64,000 nt of DNA, taken from NCBI GenBank assembly GCA_026002815.1, contig BPGB01000003.1, positions 1-64,000 on the forward strand, given 5' to 3'. This DNA comes from Candidatus Woesearchaeota archaeon. GTDB lineage: Archaea; Nanobdellota; Nanobdellia; Woesearchaeales; UBA9642. This document shows, in pieces, positions 52,058-60,739 of the stretch. The position numbers and the translations under genes were made by a program. The notes beneath the pieces were generated by a model. The model saw only the letters and a list, made by a program, of their open reading frames with translations. It was not told the DNA's origin and did not search any database. How positions within the stretch are numbered: position 1 is the stretch's first letter; each line of letters begins with the position of its first letter.

Positions 52058-52236
52058 AATTGTTACGTATTTATTCTTGATTACTTGTTTATTTTAATTA
52101 AGATATATAAATTTTATGAATATAATTGTATTAAAATATGAAGAAAAAAAACTATGAAAAATAGAATAATAAATTAAATATTAAAAAAATGTTAAAAAAT
52201 CTAAATATATTTAAATATTAATAAAAAACTAGTTAT

Positions 52237-53172
52237 GTGATTATCAAAAAATTACCTGAAGACTTTATTGTAGAGGAGATTCCCCTTTCTTTCTCTGGTT
52301 TTGGAGAATATGCTATTTATCGTTTGACAAAAATAAATTATAATACAGAATCGGCGATAAACTACTTATGTAAAAATTTAAGAATAAATAAAAAGAATAT
52401 AAAATATGCTGGTTTGAAGGACAAGCATGCATTGACTACTCAATACATATCAATATATAAAGACAGTGGAAAACTGATGCTAAACAATGATGACTTAAAA
52501 CTCGAGTTTGTTTCTTTCAACAATGAACCATTAAGTTTAGGTCATTTAATAGGTAATAAATTTAAAATAATTATTAGAGAAATAACTGAAGAAGAATTGC
52601 GACTTTTTAATGAAAAAATAAGTGAAGAATTTGTTTTTCCTAACTATTTTGACGACCAAAGATTTTCTCAGAATAATCTCGAAATAGGTATATCTATTTT
52701 AAAAAGAGATTTCAAAAGAGCTTGTGAACTGCTTAATTTAGAAGCGAAAGAAAACAATTATGTTAATTGCTTGAGAAATGTTCCTTTAAAAACGCTTTTA
52801 TTGTATATTCATTCTGTTCAAGCATATTTTTTTAATTTAGAATTAACTCAAAAAATTATTAAAATGGGGGACTATTATTTAAGAAAGTATCGTCATGGAA
52901 CTCTTGCGTTTCTTAAAAAAAGAAATTACGAAGAATCATTAAGTATTAATCTTGTCGGCTTTGACAATGACAATCCTATTCTAAAAGAAAAAGGTTTAAG
53001 CAGTAAGGATTTCATAATTAAACAATTCCCTGAACTTAGTGTTGAAGGCATAGAAAGGAAATGCTTTATAAAAACAAATATTAATTACAAAATAAACGAC
53101 AAAGAAATTTATTTAGAATTTTTTCTTCCTAAGGGAAGTTATGCAACAATGTTAATAAAAGCATTATTCTAA
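52237..53172 (+). CDS. truD: tRNA pseudouridine synthase TruD
   Basis: 311 residues, on the short side for the family. The catalytic motif YAGLKDKHALTTQYISIY contains the conserved aspartate. LPEDFIVEEIPLSFSGFGEY at the N-terminus and NYFDDQRF, then a C-terminal segment, are typical. It makes pseudouridine at position 13 of tRNA. The start is a GTG behind a TATA-like TTTAAATATT at about 25 bases, so it is probably leaderless. It has a reduced insertion (THUMP-like/TRUD) domain compared with longer archaeal members; this fits genome reduction but is an impression. Confidence 0.9.
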   Translation: MIIKKLPEDFIVEEIPLSFSGFGEYAIYRLTKINYNTESAINYLCKNLRINKKNIKYAGLKDKHALTTQYISIYKDSGKLMLNNDDLKLEFVSFNNEPLSLGHLIGNKFKIIIREITEEELRLFNEKISEEFVFPNYFDDQRFSQNNLEIGISILKRDFKRACELLNLEAKENNYVNCLRNVPLKTLLLYIHSVQAYFFNLELTQKIIKMGDYYLRKYRHGTLAFLKKRNYEESLSINLVGFDNDNPILKEKGLSSKDFIIKQFPELSVEGIERKCFIKTNINYKINDKEIYLEFFLPKGSYATMLIKALF

Positions 53173-53314
53173 TAACATAATAACAAAATAAAACAATAAC
53201 AGAATAAAATAATAACATAATAATAAAATCATAACTAATTATTTATAAATAATTATAAAATATATTTATAAAATATAAAATAATTATAAAATATAAGATT
53301 AAATGATTAATTAA

Positions 53315-55273
53315 TTATACGATTATATTTTCAACATTTTTTATCTTAGAAATCCTGTTTATTAATTTATCAATATCAACCTTATCAGCATTTATTAATT
53401 CAACAAGTATTATTGCTAAATCGTTTTTACCGAATTTTGTATTAATATTCTTAACTGAAATACTCATTTGTGCTATTTCATGAAGTATTTCTGCAAGAAG
53501 CCCAACTCTATCTCTAACGTTTATCTGAATAGTTATTGATTCGTTCTTTTCTTTAGTAACTTCTGGATGTATCTCTCTTGAAAAATCGTAGCTGTAAAGG
53601 TTTATACAGTTTGCTTTATGTATGACTATTTTTCCATCTTTAGATTTGAAAGCTCTTATCTTATCCCCGATTTTTGGTGAACAACACTTAGGTATTTTTA
53701 TATTAGGAGACTTTCCTTCAAAGATTATTGTGCCATCTCTAAATTCTATACTCTTAAACTTTTTTTGACGCTCCTGCTTAATTCTTTCTTTTTCTTCATT
53801 CTTTTTAGGATTATGCTCTATAGGTATTCCTAAAGCGTGTTTTATCTTTATTATGGCACTGTTTGACTTTACAAAACTCAGCCAAGACCTTGAGGGAGAA
53901 GCGCTTTTTGAAGTTATTATTTCAACTATATCTCCCGGAGATAAAGTATAATCCAATGGAACGAGAACATTATTTACTTTTGCAGATTTACAATGATTTC
54001 CTATATCAGTATGAACAGCATATGCAAAATCTACGGGTGTTGCATTCTCTGGAAGACTTATCAAATCACCTTTTGGAGTGAATACGAATATTTCTTTTTG
54101 AAATAAATCCATTTTTAGTGATTCTACGAACTCTTTAGCATCCTGCGAATTAACTTTCCACTCTAAAAACTCTTTCAACCAGACTATTTGTCTGTCGAAT
54201 TTTTTATCTTGCTCTTTGCCCTTGTATCTCCAATGCGCTGCGATGCCTTCTTCTGCCTGTCTATGCATCTCTTTATCTCTTATCTGTATTTCCAACACAA
54301 CACCGTCTCGTATTATTACTGTGGTATGTATTGATTGATAACCATTAGGCTTAGGCACTGCTATATAATCTTTAAGCCTATCCGGCATATGAGGCCACAT
54401 TTGATGAACTATTCCTAAAGCCTTGTAACAGTCTGCAACATTCTCTGTTATTATCCTTATGGCTATCAAATCATATATTTCTTCTATTTTTTTATTGTCT
54501 TTCATTATTTTTTTGTATATACTATAGAAGTGTTTAGCTCTTCCATTTACTTCTGCACTTATTTGATGTTCTTTTAATTTCTCCTTAACTGATCTTATTA
54601 TTTTATTTACTTCTTCTTCTCTCTCTTCTTTTTTCTTTGAAACTTTTTCTTTTATTTCCTGATATTTTTTTGGATCAAGGAATCTGAAAGATAAGTCTTC
54701 CAATTCTGCTTTTATCTTATTCATTCCAAGTTTATGTGCTATTGGCGCATAAATCTCTAAAGTTTCTTTGGATATTATCTTTCTTTTTTCTTCTGGCAAA
54801 AATTTAAGAGTTCTCATGTTATGAAGCCTGTCCGCAATTTTTATTAATATTACTCGTATATCTTTTGCTGTCGCCAGTATTATTTTTCTTATATTCTCGG
54901 CTCTTCTTTCATATTCATCATCTAAAGTCAAATTATTTCCAACATTGGTTAATTTAGTTACTGCACTTACAAGATTAAGTGTCTCCTTATCAAATTCCTT
55001 CTCTATAGTTTCAGGTTTTACATCAAATTCTAATGCATCATGCAATAATCCACCCACTATTGTATGAGAATCTAATTTTAAATCGACAAGTATTTTTGCA
55101 ACCTCATAACAATGCAAGAAGTAATCCTCTCCGGACTCTCGTTTTTTTCCTTTATGTATTTTTTCAGAAAAATATATTGCTTTTTCTATTATTTTATAAT
55201 GCACGTGTGGATTATAAGATTTTACTTTAGAAATAAGATTCTCATATAACATATTTAGTTGTTCATTATCCAT
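53315..55273 (-). CDS. rsh: RelA/SpoT homologue, (p)ppGpp synthetase/hydrolase
   Basis: 652 residues with the full long-RSH layout: HD hydrolase domain (about 25-195; H54, H78-D79, E82, D148 in IKIADRLHNMRTL), synthetase domain (AKHFYSIYKKIMKDNKKIEE, YDLIAIRIITE, RLKDYIAVPKPNGYQSIHTT, LEIQIRDKEMH), TGS domain (EIFVFTPKGDLISLPENATP), a zinc-finger/CC-like region (IPKCCSPKIGDKIRAF) and a C-terminal ACT domain. The usual HDxxED motif reads HDALEFD, so the second acid of the pair is Phe-83 while a D follows one place later. Hydrolase activity may be weakened or shifted. Long RSH proteins are mainly bacterial, so transfer is likely. Base composition matches the neighbours. Confidence 0.92.
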   Translation of the reverse strand: MDNEQLNMLYENLISKVKSYNPHVHYKIIEKAIYFSEKIHKGKKRESGEDYFLHCYEVAKILVDLKLDSHTIVGGLLHDALEFDVKPETIEKEFDKETLNLVSAVTKLTNVGNNLTLDDEYERRAENIRKIILATAKDIRVILIKIADRLHNMRTLKFLPEEKRKIISKETLEIYAPIAHKLGMNKIKAELEDLSFRFLDPKKYQEIKEKVSKKKEEREEEVNKIIRSVKEKLKEHQISAEVNGRAKHFYSIYKKIMKDNKKIEEIYDLIAIRIITENVADCYKALGIVHQMWPHMPDRLKDYIAVPKPNGYQSIHTTVIIRDGVVLEIQIRDKEMHRQAEEGIAAHWRYKGKEQDKKFDRQIVWLKEFLEWKVNSQDAKEFVESLKMDLFQKEIFVFTPKGDLISLPENATPVDFAYAVHTDIGNHCKSAKVNNVLVPLDYTLSPGDIVEIITSKSASPSRSWLSFVKSNSAIIKIKHALGIPIEHNPKKNEEKERIKQERQKKFKSIEFRDGTIIFEGKSPNIKIPKCCSPKIGDKIRAFKSKDGKIVIHKANCINLYSYDFSREIHPEVTKEKNESITIQINVRDRVGLLAEILHEIAQMSISVKNINTKFGKNDLAIILVELINADKVDIDKLINRISKIKNVENIIV

Positions 55274-55393
55274 TTTATAGGATTTATTTTTTAATAAATC
55301 ACAATTTTAATTTTTTAAGCAATCAGTTTATTCTTAAACAGTTATGTATTAAACAACTAAAAAAATAATACTCTGATTAATAAAACATATTTT

Positions 55394-56020
55394 TTACTTA
55401 ATGTTTAATATTTTTCTCAAATCCTCATCAACTTCTTCTATTGATTTTGATGCATCTAAAATATGAAGAACTCCTAAATTTTTATAATATTCTCTTATAG
55501 GGATTATTTCTTTTTTATATATTTCAAGTCTTCTTTTTATAGATTCAGGAGTATCGTCATCTCTTTGAACTAATTCAACATTACATACTGTACATTTGTA
55601 TGTGTCTTTTAAATTCATAATATTATAATTTAGTCCGCAATTTGGACATACTCTTCTATTAGATAATCTTTTTATTGCTACCTCATCGCTAATAAAAAAC
55701 TCAAAAGCGTAATCAGTATGAAAATTTTTTGAATAAAAATCTAATTGCTCCTTATTCCGCGGATACCCGTCTATTATTATTCCTTTTTCGGCTTCTGGAC
55801 TATTTATTGCCTTTAAAATAATTTCATTTGTTATCTCTGAAGGAACTAATTCCCCTCTTTTAAGAATTTCTTTAATTACTTGTCCTATCTCGGTATTTTC
55901 TTTTACTTCTCTCCTTAGAGCATCTCCCATTGAGAAAGACAACATCCCTGTTCTCTTTGCTAATAAAAAGGATTGAGTACTTTTTCCAGAACCTTGTGGA
56001 CCAAAAAAAGATATTATCAT
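55394..56020 (-). CDS. adk: Adenylate kinase (zinc-containing)
   Basis: About 208 residues of the bacterial-like family: P-loop FFGPQGSGKSTQ (residues 5-16), NMP-binding region, DGYPRN, and an expanded LID with zinc ligands CPNCG ... CTVC and QRDDDTPES. It interconverts ATP, ADP and AMP. An ATG at 56020 follows AGAGGTGA; a TTG one codon earlier is possible. It is not in its usual archaeal place beside secY. The gene before it (56034-56531) lies 13 bases away on the same strand. Confidence 0.95.
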   Translation of the reverse strand: MIISFFGPQGSGKSTQSFLLAKRTGMLSFSMGDALRREVKENTEIGQVIKEILKRGELVPSEITNEIILKAINSPEAEKGIIIDGYPRNKEQLDFYSKNFHTDYAFEFFISDEVAIKRLSNRRVCPNCGLNYNIMNLKDTYKCTVCNVELVQRDDDTPESIKRRLEIYKKEIIPIREYYKNLGVLHILDASKSIEEVDEDLRKILNIK

Positions 56021-56033
56021 CAAAATTCACCTC

Positions 56034-56531
56034 TCATCCAAAGTATCTTACTCTACCATTGTTGCCAGTTCGTTTCCATGATTCTTGCATTTTCTCAATA
56101 ATTTTTATTATTTCCGGCTTAAATCGCTTGATTTCAGAATGAGAATAGTTTATAGTTGCGATGATATTTTTTTCTTCATTTTGTATTTCTGACTTAATAA
56201 TCTCTCTATGTAATATCATCAAATCCTTGTAAATATTGAAAATTTTCGATTTTTCAGAATCCGTAAAGATATTACACTCGTGTAATGAATGAAAATCTTC
56301 TGGCTGTAATACTTGAATTAGTATCTTTATATAATATTCAAGTCTCTCACGAATCTTTTCTAAAACAGCCCTTACATTAGAGGTATCTTCAGGTATGTTA
56401 TATTCTTTAATTATTTCATTTATATCAAGGAGCATCTTTTTTATAGACTCCCTTGCTTCAGTATCATTTACTTCTTCCTTATCCTTTTTAACTATTCTTG
56501 AATTCTTATTAACGTTTTTCTTGCTTCTCAT
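56034..56531 (-). CDS. Helical protein of unknown function upstream of adk
   Basis: About 165 residues, almost wholly alpha-helical: a basic start (MRSKKNVNKNSRIVKKDKEE), then SIKKMLLDINEIIKEYNIPE and KIRERLEYYIKILIQVLQPE with a single Cys (HECNIF), and a helical end. There is no signal or membrane segment. The start is placed at the ATG at 56531; a TTG five codons earlier would add FFFL. It probably shares a transcript with adk. No family recognised. Confidence 0.6.
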   Translation of the reverse strand: MRSKKNVNKNSRIVKKDKEEVNDTEARESIKKMLLDINEIIKEYNIPEDTSNVRAVLEKIRERLEYYIKILIQVLQPEDFHSLHECNIFTDSEKSKIFNIYKDLMILHREIIKSEIQNEEKNIIATINYSHSEIKRFKPEIIKIIEKMQESWKRTGNNGRVRYFG

Positions 56532-56582
56532 TAAAAAAAAGAACAATCTGCGCTTTTTAAAGTTTTAGAAAATTATGCTATT

Positions 56583-58151
56583 TTACGCATCTTTTATATA
56601 ATTTTTATCATTCGTAGAGTTTTCATAGCTCTTTCTTTTTTCTATGTATGATGAAAGTATGTAATTCTTAATGCTTTCTGGTGTTTTGAAAAACTTGCCA
56701 TTAATGAAGTTTACTTTATTTTCCAAAAGTATCTCTCCTGCCTCTAGCATTATATCTGGTAATGGTTCGAAAAGTTCGTTTATAGTCTTTCTACCTGATT
56801 TTATATCTATATCACGCCAAATTACATCATACTTGTTTCTTGGTTTGGAAAAATTTAATAATTTCATTGGATGAAGGGCTGTTCCCATAGGCAAATCGTC
56901 ATGAGTTACGGTCTTATAAAGAACTACTGGGTAAAATAAATCATTATATAATATCCTTATGCTTGTTTGACGCTCTTTTTTATCTTTATTTCTAAAACAA
57001 ATTCCTATAAAATATTCATTACCTATCTTTTCTAAAGTATATCCTGAGAAAATTCTTTCTTTTCTTAACATATGATTCTCTAATGCTTGAATAACTGCCC
57101 AAGAGAATTCTTTTTTAGGAAAATATTTTCCAGATATGAAAACCTCTATTGAAGCTAATCCCTTTCTCCTTAATTCAATGTACTCTTTTCTCGTAAATTC
57201 TTCAAAATAATTGATAAGCATGATATCTGTTGAGAAATATTTTTTCTCTTTATTCGATAAAGATTTTAATCCTGTTTCAGATGATTTATTTTTATTTACT
57301 CTAAGAAACGCCTCAAATGCAAGATCTGGAGCCCTATTGAAGTCAAAAGGTAATAATGAGGTTAGTTCTTTTTTAGAATCACCAATGCCTGCTATGTCTT
57401 TTTTAAAAATATTATTTTCTAATATATTATTTAAAGATTTTGAATCGCTATTCGTATTTTCTTTTTTTAACATGTTGTCTAACTTTATAAGAACTTGGGC
57501 CACTGCTGAATCAACTATATCCACATGAAGATTATAATCGGCTAATGCTTCATGACCAAAATTTTTTTCTATATTTGTTATATGCTTTTTTTCTCGTTCT
57601 ATACCTTTGCTCCAGTAAGATAATTCATCCGACATGTAAAACGAATGCGGAGTCCCTCCTTTGAATTCAAAATTTGATATAATATCTGTTAATGAATATC
57701 CTAAAACATTAAATAATGAAACTTTATATGCCGGATTTTTAGCGGTTCTCCTGCCCCTTGTATCTACTATTGCAAAGAAATTCTCTCTTAAGGTCATTCT
57801 AACATCATCATATTGATTTTTTGATTGAGTATTTGAGAATTCTGAATCAGTAAATATTGCGCCATCGTTTCTTATTATTTTTAAAGAACCATATGATTTC
57901 TTTGCTATATCTTCTAAATCCTTGATTGCTTCTTTTGGGGAATTATTTTTAAGTAAATTTGCGAGCAAAGGTGTTCTTTTTTCCGTTATCTCTTTTTCTT
58001 TTTGTTTTATTTTCAAATGTACCTCACTTAATAAGTGTTCTAATTCAGATTTCTTTTTTGTTGCTATCCATGCTATGGCGAATTGCGCAGGACTATAGTA
58101 ATAATTCCCTATTCTCAAAGCAACATGAAGCCCGTGAAGTCCCTTTTCCAA
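56583..58151 (-). CDS. Large cytoplasmic protein of unknown function
   Basis: 522 residues with a TTG start behind AGGTGATA. Head MEKGLHGLHVALRIGNYYYS, a helical coiled part near 30-60 (TKKKSELEHLLSEVHLKIKQ), beta-containing middle with ENFFAIVDTRGRRTAKNPAY, and a C-terminal region with LAFEAFLRVNKNK, TEFF-like helices and VIWRDIDIKSGRKTINELFE. No signal, TM or known enzyme motif is visible. The regular mixed composition suggests a real, folded protein, possibly specific to its lineage. It is upstream of the small helical gene and adk on the same strand. Confidence 0.7.
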   Translation of the reverse strand: MEKGLHGLHVALRIGNYYYSPAQFAIAWIATKKKSELEHLLSEVHLKIKQKEKEITEKRTPLLANLLKNNSPKEAIKDLEDIAKKSYGSLKIIRNDGAIFTDSEFSNTQSKNQYDDVRMTLRENFFAIVDTRGRRTAKNPAYKVSLFNVLGYSLTDIISNFEFKGGTPHSFYMSDELSYWSKGIEREKKHITNIEKNFGHEALADYNLHVDIVDSAVAQVLIKLDNMLKKENTNSDSKSLNNILENNIFKKDIAGIGDSKKELTSLLPFDFNRAPDLAFEAFLRVNKNKSSETGLKSLSNKEKKYFSTDIMLINYFEEFTRKEYIELRRKGLASIEVFISGKYFPKKEFSWAVIQALENHMLRKERIFSGYTLEKIGNEYFIGICFRNKDKKERQTSIRILYNDLFYPVVLYKTVTHDDLPMGTALHPMKLLNFSKPRNKYDVIWRDIDIKSGRKTINELFEPLPDIMLEAGEILLENKVNFINGKFFKTPESIKNYILSSYIEKRKSYENSTNDKNYIKDA

Positions 58152-58204
58152 AATATCACCTACAAAATTTTTTATTACAAATATTAGTCATTATAAAACT
58201 ATAG

Positions 58205-58700
58205 GTTGTTTATAAATAAAATAAATAATATACTCATTTATATATAATAATCCATATTTTATATAATAATTCATATTTTATATATTACAAATGTATATAC
58301 TATAAAATCAGTATAAAAATATAACAATTCGAAAAATGACATATAAAGACACTATATATAGATTCTTAACAAAATGTAACTAAATAAAGGTAATACTTAA
58401 ATATTCATAAATTTTATGATGATAATCTTTTTAAATAAAAACAGTTACCGAATATGAATTTTATGCAAACTTTCTATTTATTATATAAAAAACTTTTATA
58501 AATTATTTATTGTATGCTACGGATATTATTAATAACTTATTCATTAATAAAATAATTATTCATTAATAAAATTTTTAAACGAATAATATATAAATCAAAC
58601 TTATAAAGTGAACTAATACATGATTATTTCAAAGGCTATAAAATAGACATTAAGTATAATAAAATAATCATAAAATAAAAATAAATATAAAATAATTAAA
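58205..58700. other. Divergent intergenic region with short repeats
   Basis: About 500 bases, extremely AT-rich, between the TTG start of the 522-residue gene and pgk. It must contain both promoters. A 19-bp near-exact tandem duplication (ATATAATAATCCATATTTT) is at 58242-58279, and a TTCATTAATAAAAT duplication is near 58543-58573. No gene or RNA was recognised. Confidence 0.6.
58242..58279. repeat. 19-bp near-exact tandem duplication
   Basis: ATATAATAATCCATATTTT is followed directly by the same sequence with C changed to T (TTCAT). It lies in the divergent spacer upstream of pgk. Confidence 0.8.
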
Positions 58701-59858
58701 ATGAGAACTATAAAGGATATTAACCTTGATAATAAGATAATTCTTATAAGGGTTGATTATAATGTGCCTTTAGATGAAGAAGGAAATATATTATCTGATT
58801 CGAGAATAAAAGAATCTCTGCCTACTATTAAATACATACTAGAGCATAATTCTAAGCAAATAATCTTAATGAGTCACTTAGGAAAACCAGATGGTAAAAG
58901 CGTAGAAAAACTTAAAATGGATAAAATAGCAGATAGGCTAGAAAAATTGTTAGGCACTACTGTTGTAAAAGTTGATGATTGTATTGATGTACAAATACCT
59001 GATGCAAAAATAGTGATGCTTGAAAACCTAAGGTTTCATCCTGAAGAAGAACAGAATGATGAATTGTTTGCTAAAAAACTTTCAAAAATGGCCGAGATAT
59101 ATGTTAATGATGCTTTTGGAACAATGCATAGGGCTCACGCATCAACTGTTGGAATAACAAAATTCGTCCCAGGATGTATCGGTTTTCTAGTTGAAAAAGA
59201 ATTAAAATATCTTACAATAAAAGACCCTGAAAGACCATTCATTGCAATACTTGGAGGATCTAAGATTTCTACAAAAATGCCTGTAATAAAGGAGCTTATA
59301 AAGAAAGTTGATTATCTTCTTCTTGGCGGAGCAATGATATTTACATTATACAAGGCAAAAGGATATGAAGTAGGACAATCCTTATATGAGAAAGAGTATA
59401 TTGTTGAAGCAAAAATGCTTCTAAATAACGAGAAAATAATACTTCCTGATGATATAGTTTGTGCAAATAAAAAGAGCGAAGATTCTGATACAAAAATAGT
59501 TCATGAAGACGAAATACCTAATGACATGATTGGTTTAGATATTGGTCCTGACTCTATAGAACTTTTCAAATTGTATATAAAAAAGGCAAAAACAATATTT
59601 TGGAATGGTCCGTTAGGATATTTTGAGATAGAAAAATTCGGTGAATCGACACGTGCAATCGCAGAGTATTTAGCAGATTCTGGAAAGACAGTAATCATTG
59701 GTGGAGGAGATACTGAAGAAGCGATAATTCCTTGGAAAGAAAAATATACACATGTCTCAACTGGTGGAGGAGCAAGTCTAGAGTATATTTCTGGAAAGGA
59801 GTTGCCAGCAATAAAAGCTCTCAAGGAAAATGAGATAGAGTTTCATGACATAACATAG
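58701..59858 (+). CDS. pgk: Phosphoglycerate kinase
   Basis: 385 residues. RVDYNVPLDEEGNILSDSRI (substrate site), MSHLGKPDG, LENLRFHPEEEQND, VNDAFGTMHRAHASTVGITK, LGGSKISTKMPVI and TGGGASLEYISGKELPA are all canonical. The enzyme makes ATP from 1,3-bisphosphoglycerate in lower glycolysis, upstream of pyruvate oxidation by POR. The length is normal. It lies alone on the plus strand with a long upstream spacer. Confidence 0.97.
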   Translation: MRTIKDINLDNKIILIRVDYNVPLDEEGNILSDSRIKESLPTIKYILEHNSKQIILMSHLGKPDGKSVEKLKMDKIADRLEKLLGTTVVKVDDCIDVQIPDAKIVMLENLRFHPEEEQNDELFAKKLSKMAEIYVNDAFGTMHRAHASTVGITKFVPGCIGFLVEKELKYLTIKDPERPFIAILGGSKISTKMPVIKELIKKVDYLLLGGAMIFTLYKAKGYEVGQSLYEKEYIVEAKMLLNNEKIILPDDIVCANKKSEDSDTKIVHEDEIPNDMIGLDIGPDSIELFKLYIKKAKTIFWNGPLGYFEIEKFGESTRAIAEYLADSGKTVIIGGGDTEEAIIPWKEKYTHVSTGGGASLEYISGKELPAIKALKENEIEFHDIT

Positions 59859-60007
59859 ATATACAATTAATTAAGTGTATTTCTATTCATAAGTTTTTTA
59901 TATTTAGTGTATCATAGTAGTTCTATAATTATGTAATTATACGGTTCTATTATTATTGTCGCGTATAATTCTCATATGATTATTTCTTTATATGATTATT
60001 TTTATAA

Positions 60008-60475
60008 TTATTTTTTCTTTTTTGATTCCTTCCTTAAATAAACCCCTTTATCAAGGAGGTTTTTGATTACTATTTGCATGCCTTGTTTTTGAAACACGCC
60101 ATAACCAAGGTTCTCGTCTTCTTCGTTCTGCACAAACACATATCCTGAATTTATATTATAAGGGTTTTTTGATATTGAATCTATTAGAATATTTCTTCCA
60201 TATAGGAATAATCCGGAGATTTTCTTATCAACAAATATTTTTCTCTTATCAGAACCATCTAATTTTGATAAAATATCTATAAATGCAGGACTTGGATAAA
60301 AATCTTTTCCAGATTCTGACCCTAAATAAATTCCAACAGAGAATACATCTTTTTTTACTTGAGACCTCAATTCTATTAGTTTTTCGTCGGCATAATAATA
60401 ATTTTTTCCTATCCTAATAATATTAAGGCCTTCTAATTTTAAATCAAAAAGTCCTGCAAATTTTTCTGGTCCCAT
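60008..60475 (-). CDS. Nip7-like PUA-domain protein
   Basis: 155 residues. VFSVGIYLGSESGKDFYPSP and the later LFLYGRNILIDSIS, YVFVQNEEDENLGYGVFQ and LLDKGVYLRKESKKKK match the pattern of Nip7 (pre-60S ribosome biogenesis, COG1374-like), whose N-terminal domain is followed by a PUA domain with FLYGN-x-V-x-K and a final D-x-G-E-Y-x-R. It probably binds rRNA during large-subunit assembly, but this role in archaea is known only from homology. It is flanked by AT-rich gaps. No paralogous link to the FYPS segments in 18.2-19.9 kb is supported. Confidence 0.8.
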   Translation of the reverse strand: MGPEKFAGLFDLKLEGLNIIRIGKNYYYADEKLIELRSQVKKDVFSVGIYLGSESGKDFYPSPAFIDILSKLDGSDKRKIFVDKKISGLFLYGRNILIDSISKNPYNINSGYVFVQNEEDENLGYGVFQKQGMQIVIKNLLDKGVYLRKESKKKK

Positions 60476-60739
60476 AAAGATTACATTTACAATATAACTG
60501 TAAAACTCTTTTTATTAGTTAATTTAATTATATTATGTATATAGTGATTATTTTATTATTTGTTTTATTGTTTATTTTACTATTTTTTGTAATATTTTGT
60601 AATACTTATTTTACTATTTATATATTAATTGCCGGTTATATATTACTTATTATAATAATATATTACTATATTATATAATTATTAAAAATAATTAATTGTA
60701 TAAATATTAAAAATAATAACTTATTTTACAACACTTTAA

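Noticed and set aside
60008-60475. Homology of the Nip7-like protein to the 18.2-19.9 kb unknown pair
   Set aside because: All contain a short YPS segment, but the rest does not match and the Nip7 pattern explains this protein well.
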